A stretch of 54,738 nucleotides of DNA. Source: Streptomyces roseus. Lineage in GTDB: Bacteria; Actinomycetota; Actinomycetes; Streptomycetales; Streptomycetaceae. Under the pieces are notes generated by a model, which searched no databases, was not told the origin of the DNA, and was given only the letters and a program-made list of their open reading frames with translations. The DNA is taken from the NCBI RefSeq assembly GCF_001044425.1, contig NZ_LFML01000075.1, forward strand, positions 1 through 54,738. The letters run 5' to 3'. A program made the position numbers and the translations under genes. Of the stretch, positions 42,811 through 50,194 are shown one piece after another. Numbering within the stretch: the stretch's first letter is position 1; each line of letters starts with the position of its first letter.

Positions 42811-43805
42811 CCACGGTGGCCGTGAAGCCGGCGACGATGGCGCAGGCGCTGCAGCGCGCCATGCGCGACGCGATGGCCGAGGACCCGACGGTCCACGTCA
42901 TGGGCGAGGACGTCGGCACGCTGGGCGGGGTCTTCCGGATCACGGACGGCCTCGCGAAGGAGTTCGGCGAGGAGCGCTGCACGGACACCCCGCTCGCGGA
43001 GGCCGGGATCCTGGGCGCCGCGGTGGGCATGGCCATGTACGGGCTGCGGCCCGTCGTGGAGATGCAGTTCGACGCGTTCGCCTACCCCGCCTTCGAACAG
43101 CTGATCTCGCACGTGGCGAAGATGCGCAACCGCACGCGCGGCGCGATGCCGCTCCCGATCACCATCCGGGTGCCCTACGGCGGCGGGATCGGCGGCGTGG
43201 AGCACCACAGCGACTCCTCCGAGGCGTACTACGTGGCCACCCCCGGCCTGCACGTGGTGACCCCGGCGACCGTCGAGGACGCGTACGGGCTGCTGCGCGC
43301 CTCGATCGCGAGCGACGACCCTGTGGTCTTCCTGGAGCCGAAGCGGCTGTACTGGTCGAAGGCGCAGTGGGACCCGGCGGAGCCGGCGGCCGTGCCGGGG
43401 ATCGGGAAGGCCCTCGTCCGGCGTACCGGCGCGAGCGCCACCCTGATCACGTACGGGCCCTCGCTGCCGGTCTGCCTGGAGGCGGCCGAGGCGGCGCGCG
43501 AGGAGGGCTGGGACCTGGAGGTCGTGGACCTGCGCTCGCTCGTCCCGCTCGACGAGGACACGGTCATGGCCTCCGTACGGCGTACGGGGCGCGCGGTGGT
43601 GGTCCACGAGGCGAACGGCTTCGCGGGGCCGGGCGCGGAGCTCGTCGCCCGCATCCAGGAGAAGTGCTTCCACCACCTGGAGGCGCCGGTGCTGCGGGTG
43701 ACGGGCTTCGACATCCCGTACCCGCCGCCCATGCTGGAGAAGCACCACCTGCCCGGCGTGGACCGGATCCTGGACACCGTGGCCCGCCTGCAGTGGGAGA
43801 ACTGA
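42807..43805 (+). CDS. bkdB: branched-chain 2-oxoacid dehydrogenase E1 beta subunit
   Basis: The product has 332 residues from GTG 42807, overlapping the E1alpha stop by 4 nt (GTGA). Conserved transketolase-beta motifs: MGEDVGTLGGVFRITDGL, DTPLAEAGILGAAVGMAMYG, MQFDAFAYPAFEQLISHVAK and PYGGGIGGVEHHSDSSEA. The C-terminal half holds the usual VVDLRSLVPLDEDTV segment. It forms the alpha2beta2 E1 with the preceding product. Confidence 0.95.
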   Translation: MTTVAVKPATMAQALQRAMRDAMAEDPTVHVMGEDVGTLGGVFRITDGLAKEFGEERCTDTPLAEAGILGAAVGMAMYGLRPVVEMQFDAFAYPAFEQLISHVAKMRNRTRGAMPLPITIRVPYGGGIGGVEHHSDSSEAYYVATPGLHVVTPATVEDAYGLLRASIASDDPVVFLEPKRLYWSKAQWDPAEPAAVPGIGKALVRRTGASATLITYGPSLPVCLEAAEAAREEGWDLEVVDLRSLVPLDEDTVMASVRRTGRAVVVHEANGFAGPGAELVARIQEKCFHHLEAPVLRVTGFDIPYPPPMLEKHHLPGVDRILDTVARLQWEN

Positions 43806-45094
43806 TGCCGCAGGTAATGGAGTTCAAGCTCCCCGATCTCGGGGAGGGACTGACCGAGGCCGAGATCGTCCGCTGGCTGGTGGCGGTGGGCGACGTCGTG
43901 GCCATCGACCAGCCGGTGGTCGAGGTCGAGACGGCCAAGGCGATGGTGGAGGTGCCGTGCCCCTACGGCGGTGTGGTCACCGCCAGGTTCGGGGAGGAGG
44001 GCACGGAACTCCCCGTCGGAGCACCGCTGATCACGGTGGCGGTGGGCGCGGAGACGGCCCCGGAGGCGGAGCCCGAGGATTCCGGGTCGGGCAACGTCCT
44101 GGTGGGCTACGGGACGGACCACTCGCGCACGGCGCGTCGGAGGCGGGTGCGACCTGGCTCCGCAGCGCCGGCCGTTGCCGCCGCTCCCGCACCCGCTCCC
44201 GCTGCCGCCGTGACCGGTCCGGTGGCGGTCATCTCGCCGCTGGTGCGCAAGCTGGCCCGGGACAACGGGGTCGACCTGCGCGGGCTGCGCGGATCCGGGC
44301 CCGAGGGCCTGATCCTGCGCGCGGACGTGGAGGCGGCGCTCCGGGCCCCCGAGGCGCCTGCGCCGGCGCCCGTCGGCGCTCCGGTGGCCGCCGCGGCCGC
44401 GGCGGTGGGCGAGCGGGTGCCGCTGAAGGGCCTGCGGGGCGCGGTGGCCGAGAAGCTGTCGCGCAGCCGCCGGGAGATCCCCGACGCCACGTGCTGGGTC
44501 GACGCCGATGCGACCGAGCTGATGGCGGCGCGGGCCGCGATGAACGCCGTGGGCGGCCCGAAGATCTCGGTGCTGGCGCTGCTGGCCCGGATCTGCACGG
44601 CCGCGCTGGCGAAGTATCCCGAGCTCAACTCGACCGTGGACCTCGCGGCGAACGAGATCGTCCGGCTGCCGTCCGTGCACCTCGGCTTCGCGGCGCAGAC
44701 GGAGCGCGGGCTGGTGGTTCCGGTGGTCCGGGACGCGCAGGCGCGCGGAGCCGAGTCCCTGTCGGCGGAGTTCGCCCGCCTCACCGAGGTGGCCCGGTCC
44801 GGGAAGCTGGCTCCGGCGGACCTCACCGGAGGCACGTTCACCCTGAACAACTACGGGGTGTTCGGCGTGGACGGCTCCACGCCGATCATCAACCACCCGG
44901 AGGCGGCGATGCTCGGGGTGGGCCGGATCATGGCGAAGCCGTGGGTCCACCGGGGTGAGCTGGCGGTCCGCCAGGTCGTCCAGCTCTCGCTGACGTTCGA
45001 CCACCGCGTCTGCGACGGCGGCACGGCGGGCGGCTTCCTGCGCTACGTGGCCGACTGCGTGGAGTCCCCGGCGGTGCTGCTGCGCTCGCTGTGA
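43805..45094 (+). CDS. bkdC: branched-chain 2-oxoacid dehydrogenase E2 (dihydrolipoamide acyltransferase)
   Basis: The product has 429 residues; its ATG shares one base with the E1beta stop (TGATG). The lipoyl domain (4-80) has the lipoylated lysine in VETAKAMVEV (Lys45). Ala/Pro linkers flank a peripheral subunit-binding domain (ISPLVRKLARDNGVDLRGLRG, in parts). The catalytic acyltransferase domain has the NNYGVFGVDGSTPIINHPE block and DHRVCDGG near the end with the catalytic His. It transfers the acyl group to CoA. No E3 gene is present, so E3 must be shared and encoded elsewhere. Confidence 0.95.
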   Translation: MPQVMEFKLPDLGEGLTEAEIVRWLVAVGDVVAIDQPVVEVETAKAMVEVPCPYGGVVTARFGEEGTELPVGAPLITVAVGAETAPEAEPEDSGSGNVLVGYGTDHSRTARRRRVRPGSAAPAVAAAPAPAPAAAVTGPVAVISPLVRKLARDNGVDLRGLRGSGPEGLILRADVEAALRAPEAPAPAPVGAPVAAAAAAVGERVPLKGLRGAVAEKLSRSRREIPDATCWVDADATELMAARAAMNAVGGPKISVLALLARICTAALAKYPELNSTVDLAANEIVRLPSVHLGFAAQTERGLVVPVVRDAQARGAESLSAEFARLTEVARSGKLAPADLTGGTFTLNNYGVFGVDGSTPIINHPEAAMLGVGRIMAKPWVHRGELAVRQVVQLSLTFDHRVCDGGTAGGFLRYVADCVESPAVLLRSL

Positions 45095-45110
45095 CGCGCT
45101 CGCCGTAGCG

Positions 45111-45146
45111 GGGCGCCCCACACCTCACCCGAGGTGTGGGGCGCCC
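45111..45146. terminator. terminator after the bkd operon
   Basis: A perfect 16-bp stem (45111-45126 with 45131-45146) has a 4-nt loop and lies between the convergent E2 and oxidoreductase genes. Confidence 0.88.
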
Positions 45147-45170
45147 GCGCGTGCTCAGGTGGCCGGGTCA

Positions 45171-46148
45171 TCATGTGGTCAGGAGCAGCTTGCCCACGTG
45201 CGTGCTCGACTCCAGCGTGCGGTGGGCCTGCGCGGCCTCCCACATCGGGAACGAGCCGTGCACCACCGGCTTCACCCGGCCCGCGGCCACCAGCGGCCAG
45301 ACGTGTTCCCGTACGGCCGCGACGATGGCGGCCTTCTCCTCCAGCGGGCGGGCCCGCAGGGAGGTGGCGGTGATGGCCGCCCGCTTCGCCAGCAGCGCCC
45401 CCAGGTTGAGCTCCGCCTTGACCCCGCCCTGGAGCCCGATCACCGCGAGCCGGCCGTTCACGGCCAGCGCGTCCAGGTTCCGCGCCAGGTACTTCGCGCC
45501 CATGATGTCCAGGATCACGTCCGCCCCGGCGCCGCCCGTCGCGTCCCGCACCTCGGCGACGAAGTCCTGCTCGCGGTAGTCGATCAGGATGTCCGCGCCC
45601 AGCTCCTTGCGGCGGGCCAGCTTCTCGGGGCCGCCGGCGGTGACCGCCACGCGCGCGCCGACCGCCTTCGCGAGCTGGATCGCCATCGTGCCGATGCCGC
45701 TGGAGCCGCCGTGCACCAGCAGCGTCTCGCCGGGCCGCAGACCGGCCACCATGAACACGTTCGACCAGACCGTGCAGACCACCTCGGGAAGCGCCGCCGC
45801 CGTCACCAGGTCCACGCCGGCCGGGACCGGCAGCAGCTGGCCCGCCGGGACGGCCACGCGCTCCGCGTACCCGCCGCCGCCGAGCAGGGCGCAGACCTCA
45901 TCGCCGACGGCCCAGCCGGACACGCCCGGGCCGAGGGCGGAGATGCGCCCCGAGCACTCCAGACCGGGGTAGGGGGAGGCGCCCGGCGGGGGATCGTAGA
46001 ACCCCTGGCGCTGGAGGACGTCGGCGCGGTTCACGGCGCTCGCCGCGACGTCGACGAGGACCTCGCCCTCGCCGGCCACCGGATCGGGTACCTCGGCCCA
46101 GACGAGGGCCTCGGGGCCGCCGGGCTCTTCGATGGTGATCGCATGCAT
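45171..46148 (-). CDS. NAD(P)H quinone oxidoreductase (MDR family, PIG3-like)
   Basis: The product has 325 residues from ATG 46148; another ATG lies at 46144. MDR features: N-terminal GroES-like domain with AVNRADVLQRQG, PGLECSGRI and GDEVCALLGGGGYAE, and a Rossmann domain with LLVHGGSSGIGTMAIQLAKA (in parts). The catalytic zinc Cys/His ligands of alcohol dehydrogenases are absent. It is predicted to reduce quinones or enones with NADPH in the cytoplasm. 37 nt separate it from the upstream K+ channel gene in the same direction. Confidence 0.92.
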   Translation of the reverse strand: MHAITIEEPGGPEALVWAEVPDPVAGEGEVLVDVAASAVNRADVLQRQGFYDPPPGASPYPGLECSGRISALGPGVSGWAVGDEVCALLGGGGYAERVAVPAGQLLPVPAGVDLVTAAALPEVVCTVWSNVFMVAGLRPGETLLVHGGSSGIGTMAIQLAKAVGARVAVTAGGPEKLARRKELGADILIDYREQDFVAEVRDATGGAGADVILDIMGAKYLARNLDALAVNGRLAVIGLQGGVKAELNLGALLAKRAAITATSLRARPLEEKAAIVAAVREHVWPLVAAGRVKPVVHGSFPMWEAAQAHRTLESSTHVGKLLLTT

Positions 46149-46185
46149 GGCCCGGAGGGTACGCCACCTCCGCGAACGAGAGCCT

Positions 46186-47277
46186 CTAATCGGCGGGCCC
46201 GAGCGTCACCTGCGGCGCCGAGGGCGGCGCGGCGCGCACGATGGTGATGAGACGGTCCGTCAGCTGGAGCGGGCTGGCGTGCGGGTCGTCGTACGCGAGC
46301 AGCCGGTGGCCGCGCACCACGCTCACCACCAGGTCCTCCGTCTCCCGGACGCCCTTGCCTACCTCGGCCTTGCACACCGGCCGTTCGATCAGGTCGAGCC
46401 CGCTGCCCTGCTGGATCAGGTCCTCCATCACCGTGCCCGCGCTCGGGCTCAGCACCGACAGGCCCAGCAGCCGGCCCGCCGCGCTCGCGCTCGTGATGAC
46501 CGCGTCGGCGCCCGACTGGCGCAGCAGCGGCGCGTTCTCCTCCTCGCGGACCGCCGCGACGATCTTCGCGCCGCGGTTCATCTGCCGCGCCGTCAGCGTG
46601 ACCAGGACGGCCGTGTCGTCGCGCTGCGTGGCGATGACGATCTGACGGGCTTTCTGCAGCTCGGCGCGGAGCAGGACATCGGAGCGGGTGGCATCGCCGA
46701 CCACGCCGGTGAACCCCTCCGCGTTGGCCATGTCGATCACCTTGGCGCTCGGGTCCACGATGACGACCTGGTCCTTGCGCAGGCCCGTGGCCAGCAGCGT
46801 CTGGAGGGCCGAGCGGCCCTTGGTGCCGAAGCCGACGACTACCGTGTGGTCGCGCAAGTTCTTCCTCCAGCGGTTCAGCCGCCACTCTTCCCGGGTCTTC
46901 TCGGTCAGGACTTCCAGGGTCGTTCCGACCAGGATGATCAGGAACAGCACGCGCAGCGGGGTGATCAGCAGGATGTTGGTCAGCCGCGCGCTGTCGCTGT
47001 ACGGGACGATGTCGCCGTAGCCGGTCGTCGACAGGGTCACCGTGGCGTAGTAGACGCAGTCGAGGAGGTCGACCGTCTCGTTCGCGTTGTCGTGGTAGCC
47101 GGCCCGGTCGAGCCACACGATCAGTACGGTCAGGAACAGGACGAACAGCGCCATCAGCAGGCGCTTGCCCACCTGCCGCAGCGGCTTCTCCACCACGCGC
47201 TTGGGCAGTTTGATGCGCCGTGAGACGAGTTTCTCGTCGGCGCCCCGGGCCATCGCGTCGTGGCCGTGAAGTTTCAC
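46186..47277 (-). CDS. potassium channel protein with RCK (TrkA-N) domain
   Basis: The product has 363 residues from GTG 47277. GGAGG stands 9 nt before this GTG but directly abuts ATG 47286, so the GTG is preferred. Two membrane helices (about 40-57 and 101-122) flank the pore with selectivity filter TTGYGD (84-89). A cytoplasmic RCK domain follows from about 144 (VVVGFGTKGRSALQ nucleotide loop, VDPSAKVIDMA, GDATRSDVL) and then a TrkA-C-like part. It is predicted to be a ligand-gated tetrameric K+ channel of the MthK type. It overlaps moeA by GTGA, and the overlap is the centre of a parS site. Confidence 0.93.
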   Translation of the reverse strand: MKLHGHDAMARGADEKLVSRRIKLPKRVVEKPLRQVGKRLLMALFVLFLTVLIVWLDRAGYHDNANETVDLLDCVYYATVTLSTTGYGDIVPYSDSARLTNILLITPLRVLFLIILVGTTLEVLTEKTREEWRLNRWRKNLRDHTVVVGFGTKGRSALQTLLATGLRKDQVVIVDPSAKVIDMANAEGFTGVVGDATRSDVLLRAELQKARQIVIATQRDDTAVLVTLTARQMNRGAKIVAAVREEENAPLLRQSGADAVITSASAAGRLLGLSVLSPSAGTVMEDLIQQGSGLDLIERPVCKAEVGKGVRETEDLVVSVVRGHRLLAYDDPHASPLQLTDRLITIVRAAPPSAPQVTLGPAD

Positions 47278-47285
47278 GTGAAACA
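47270..47285. other. parS: parS site over the moeA stop / K+ channel start
   Basis: AGTTTCACGTGAAACA matches the 16-bp ParB consensus at 15 positions and has the full 14-bp core palindrome. On the minus strand its centre CACGTG holds the GTGA overlap of moeA stop and channel start. It therefore encodes the last residues of MoeA (CFT) and the start of the channel. Confidence 0.9.
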
Positions 47286-48581
47286 TCCTCCGGAGACCCA
47301 CGGCAGGTCCAGGATCTCCAGTTCGTGTCCGTCCCGCGCGCCGTGCGGCGGTACGACGGCGAGCCCGTCGGCGGCGGCCACGCCGCGCAGCATCGCGGGA
47401 CCGTTGTAGCGCAGCGGTACGGCGTGCTCGTCGGTCAGCAGGACGGGCACGAGCCGGGTGTCGTACGGGTGGCCCGGCACCTCCCCCTGCACCGGAACCG
47501 TGTACCGGGGCCGCTGGCGGCGGCCGGCCAGGGCGCGCAGCAGCGGTTCGGCGAGGGTCAGCAGACCGGAGACGGCGGCGAGCGGGTTCCCGGGCAGGCC
47601 GACCAGGTGGCGTCCGTCGGTGCGTTCGCCGAGCCGGGCCAGCAGCATGGGGTGTCCGGGGCGTACCGCGACCCCGTCGACCAGCAGTTCGGCGCCGGCC
47701 TCGCTCAGGACGGGGTGGACGTGGTCGACGGGGCCGGAGGCGGTGCCGCCGGTGGTGATGACCAGGTCGGCCGCGGAGTCGGTGACGGCGGCCAGCAGGG
47801 CCTTGGCCCCGGCCGGGTCGTCCCCGAGGCGCCGGGTGGCGATGACCTCGGCGCCGAGCCGGGTGAGCCAGGGGCCGAGCATGGGGCTGAGGGCGTCGCG
47901 GATCAGCCCGTCGTGCGGGCGGCCTTCGGTGAGCAGCTCGTCCCCGAGCACCAGGATCTCCACGCGGGGCCGGGGCCGGGTGGTGAGCTCGTCGTACCCG
48001 GCGGCCGCGGCGAGGCCCAGGACGGCAGGGGTGACGAGGGAGCCGGCGGGCAGCAGCAGGTCGCCGGAGCGGCATTCCTGGCCGCGCGGGCGGATGTCCT
48101 GGCCGGTGAGGACGGGCCGGACGGCGTGGAGCTGGGTACCGGACTCGCGTGAGTGCTCGCTGCGGATGACCGCGGTGGTGTCGGCGGGGATCCGGGCGCC
48201 GGTGGCGATCCGCACGGCCTCCCCGTCGGCCAGTGGCTCGGGGCGCTCGCACCCGGCGAGCCCTCCGCCCCCGGGGCGGATGGTCCAGGGGCCGGGCCCG
48301 GCGACGGCCCAGCCGTCCATGGCGGAGCTGTCGAAGGACGGCAGGTCGGTGAGGGCCTCCAGGGGCTGGGCCAGCACCTCGCCGAGCGCCTCCGCGAGGG
48401 GGACCCTGTGGGTGCGGGCCCGGATGCCGGATCCGGCCCGGGCGGCGGCTTCCCGGGCCTGCGGCCAGCCCGCGGCCCGGTGACCGCCGCCGGAGGGCTC
48501 CCCGGCGCGCGGATCGCGGCTGACCAGGGCCAGGGCCTCGTCGAGGGCCTGGAGGGCGTGGTCGGCGTCGGTGGGTGTCAT
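47274..48581 (-). CDS. moeA: molybdopterin molybdotransferase MoeA
   Basis: The product has 435 residues from ATG 48581, overlapping the upstream gene stop by 4 nt. Family motifs: DLPSFDSSAMDGWAV with catalytic Asp residues, RIATGARIPADTTAV, RPRPRVEILVLGDELL, VITTGGTASGPVDHV and VGLPGNPLAAVSGL. It inserts molybdate into adenylylated molybdopterin in the cytoplasm. It is paired with the MobA-like gene for cofactor synthesis. The first 45 residues form a family-variable extension. Confidence 0.94.
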   Translation of the reverse strand: MTPTDADHALQALDEALALVSRDPRAGEPSGGGHRAAGWPQAREAAARAGSGIRARTHRVPLAEALGEVLAQPLEALTDLPSFDSSAMDGWAVAGPGPWTIRPGGGGLAGCERPEPLADGEAVRIATGARIPADTTAVIRSEHSRESGTQLHAVRPVLTGQDIRPRGQECRSGDLLLPAGSLVTPAVLGLAAAAGYDELTTRPRPRVEILVLGDELLTEGRPHDGLIRDALSPMLGPWLTRLGAEVIATRRLGDDPAGAKALLAAVTDSAADLVITTGGTASGPVDHVHPVLSEAGAELLVDGVAVRPGHPMLLARLGERTDGRHLVGLPGNPLAAVSGLLTLAEPLLRALAGRRQRPRYTVPVQGEVPGHPYDTRLVPVLLTDEHAVPLRYNGPAMLRGVAAADGLAVVPPHGARDGHELEILDLPWVSGGCFT

Positions 48582-49447
48582 CCTGAGCCGTTCTCTCGGG
48601 CCTCGGCCTCGGCTTCGGCAGCCCAGCGCAGGGCCAGCTCGGCGGCCCTGCGGGAAGCCTCGGCGACGGCGGTGGCGGGGTCCCCACCGGCGGCTGCGGC
48701 CTGTGCGGCCGCATAGCCGACCAGGAAGGTGGTCAGGGGGGCGGCGGGCCGGGCGACGCCGTGTGCGGCGTCACGGGCGAGGTCGAGCAGGATCTTGGTG
48801 TCGACGGCGACGTCGATGTCCAGCTCTGTCTTGACGGCGTTGATCCATTGGTCGAGCACGCTTCCATGCTCCCTGATCCGGGCTCTGGCGACCGCGAGAT
48901 CTTCCCAGGTGTCGCAGTCGAAGGAGGCGAACGGCGCGGAATCCGCCACCTTGGCCAGGTCGAGCTCGGTGGTGAGGGCGCGCAGCGGAAGGCCGGAAAG
49001 GGCGCCGTGCTCGGTCGCCAGCAGGGCGATCTCGCGCCGCAGCGGTTCGGCGCGGTAGGCGGCGACGAGGGGCTGGTCGCGGCCGGCGGGGTCGCGCAGC
49101 AGGGCGCCGTCCCCTCCGGCGGCCGGGGCCCGCAGCAGCGCCGCGACGGTGTCCCGGTCCAGGAACGGCAGGTCGGCGGAGAGGACGAGGACCAGCTCGG
49201 CGGTGGTCGCGCGCAGCCCCGCGTCCAGGGCGGCGACGGGGCCGGCGCCGGGCGGGTCCTCCCGGGTCCAGCGGACGGGACGGGCGGTGGGGCGGCGGTC
49301 GCCGACCACGACGGTGGTGGCGGCGTCGGCGCAGGCGTCCAGGACGCGGTCGAGCAGGGCCCGGCCGCCGACCCGGAGGGCGGGTTTGTCCGCTCCTCCG
49401 AGGCGTCTCGCGGCGCCGCCGGCCAGGACGATCGCGTCGTAGGTCAT
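48578..49447 (-). CDS. MobA-like NTP transferase fused to a DUF6457 domain
   Basis: The product has 289 residues from ATG 49447. The nucleotidyltransferase domain (1-190) has LAGGAARRLGGADKPAL (8-24) with the Lys and Gly-rich loop, GAGPVAALDAGL and SADLPFLD, which holds the metal Asp. After about residue 195 a DUF6457-type helical domain begins (LDQWINAVKTELDIDVAVDT..., YAAAQAAAAGG). MobA adds GMP to molybdenum cofactor to make the bis-MGD form. The extra domain may regulate or scaffold with MoeA, whose gene overlaps by 4 nt. Confidence 0.9.
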   Translation of the reverse strand: MTYDAIVLAGGAARRLGGADKPALRVGGRALLDRVLDACADAATTVVVGDRRPTARPVRWTREDPPGAGPVAALDAGLRATTAELVLVLSADLPFLDRDTVAALLRAPAAGGDGALLRDPAGRDQPLVAAYRAEPLRREIALLATEHGALSGLPLRALTTELDLAKVADSAPFASFDCDTWEDLAVARARIREHGSVLDQWINAVKTELDIDVAVDTKILLDLARDAAHGVARPAAPLTTFLVGYAAAQAAAAGGDPATAVAEASRRAAELALRWAAEAEAEARENGSG

Positions 49448-49510
49448 ACCCCTGAGTATGCGCGGCCCATGTGCCCCGCGGGGCCCCGCACTTGCCAGGT
49501 GCCCGTGAAC

Positions 49511-49553
49511 GGGACCGGGGTCCCAGGGCCGAAGTCCCGGGACCCCGGGTCCC
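49511..49553. terminator. hairpin between proteasome activator and MobA-like genes
   Basis: GGGACCGGGGTCCC (49511-49524) pairs with GGGACCCCGGGTCCC (49539-49553) with one bulged base. It lies just past the stop of the minus-strand proteasome activator gene. Confidence 0.65.
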
Positions 49554-49567
49554 TTGTCATGTCGCGC

Positions 49568-50101
49568 TTACAGGTACGGGCCCGACCGGATGGCGCCGTG
49601 GCCGTCCTCCTCGTCCGCCGGGGCGCCCGGCGGAAGGGCGCGGCGCATCTGCTCCAGCTGGGCCCGCGCGGCCATCTGCTGCGCGAACAGCGCCGTCTGG
49701 ATGCCGTGGAAGAGGCCTTCCAGCCAGCCGACCAACTGGGCCTGGGCGATCCGCAGTTCGGCCTCGGAGGGGATCGCCTCCTCGGTGAACGGGAGCGACA
49801 GCCGCTCCAGTTCCTCCACCAGTTCCGGAGCCAGACCGTCCTCCAGCTCCTTCACGGACGCTGCGTGGATGTCCTTCAGACGGACCCGGCTGGCCTCGTC
49901 CAGAGGTGCGGCGCGGACCTCTTCCAGAAGTTGCTTGATCATGCTGCCGATCCGCATGACCTTGGCGGGCTGTTCGACCATCTCCGTCACCGGGACCTCG
50001 CGCGACTCGTCATCGGCGCCGCCGACCGGCATCCCGTCCTGTCCCACGATCAAGCCGGGCGGGGGGCTGTCCTGCGACCGTTCACTGCTCGGCATCTCCA
50101 T
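49568..50101 (-). CDS. bpa: bacterial proteasome activator Bpa (PafE), DUF2587
   Basis: The product has 177 residues. ATG 50101 has GAGAGAA 8 nt upstream; GTG 50119 is an alternative. The core (about 45-150) is a helical bundle with PAKVMRIGSMIKQLLEEVR, ELVEELERLSLPF, PSEAELRIAQAQLVGWLEGLFHG and FAQQMAARAQLEQM. The chain ends in GPYL, like the GQYL end of mycobacterial PafE, where the penultimate Tyr docks into the 20S proteasome. It is an ATP-independent ring activator that opens the proteasome gate for unfolded proteins. Confidence 0.93.
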   Translation of the reverse strand: MEMPSSERSQDSPPPGLIVGQDGMPVGGADDESREVPVTEMVEQPAKVMRIGSMIKQLLEEVRAAPLDEASRVRLKDIHAASVKELEDGLAPELVEELERLSLPFTEEAIPSEAELRIAQAQLVGWLEGLFHGIQTALFAQQMAARAQLEQMRRALPPGAPADEEDGHGAIRSGPYL

Positions 50102-50194
50102 GCCGTCATTCTCTCGCACACCGTCCTACTCACACGGTGTGCCCCCGTACGGGCGTGATCCAACCTGTACGGGGGCGAGAACACACAGTGACCG

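Noticed and set aside
45001..45030. Cysteine in the E2 active-site motif (DHRVCDGG) as a defect
   Set aside because: The catalytic His and Asp are kept, and substitutions at the second Val are tolerated in E2 families, so loss of function is not implied.
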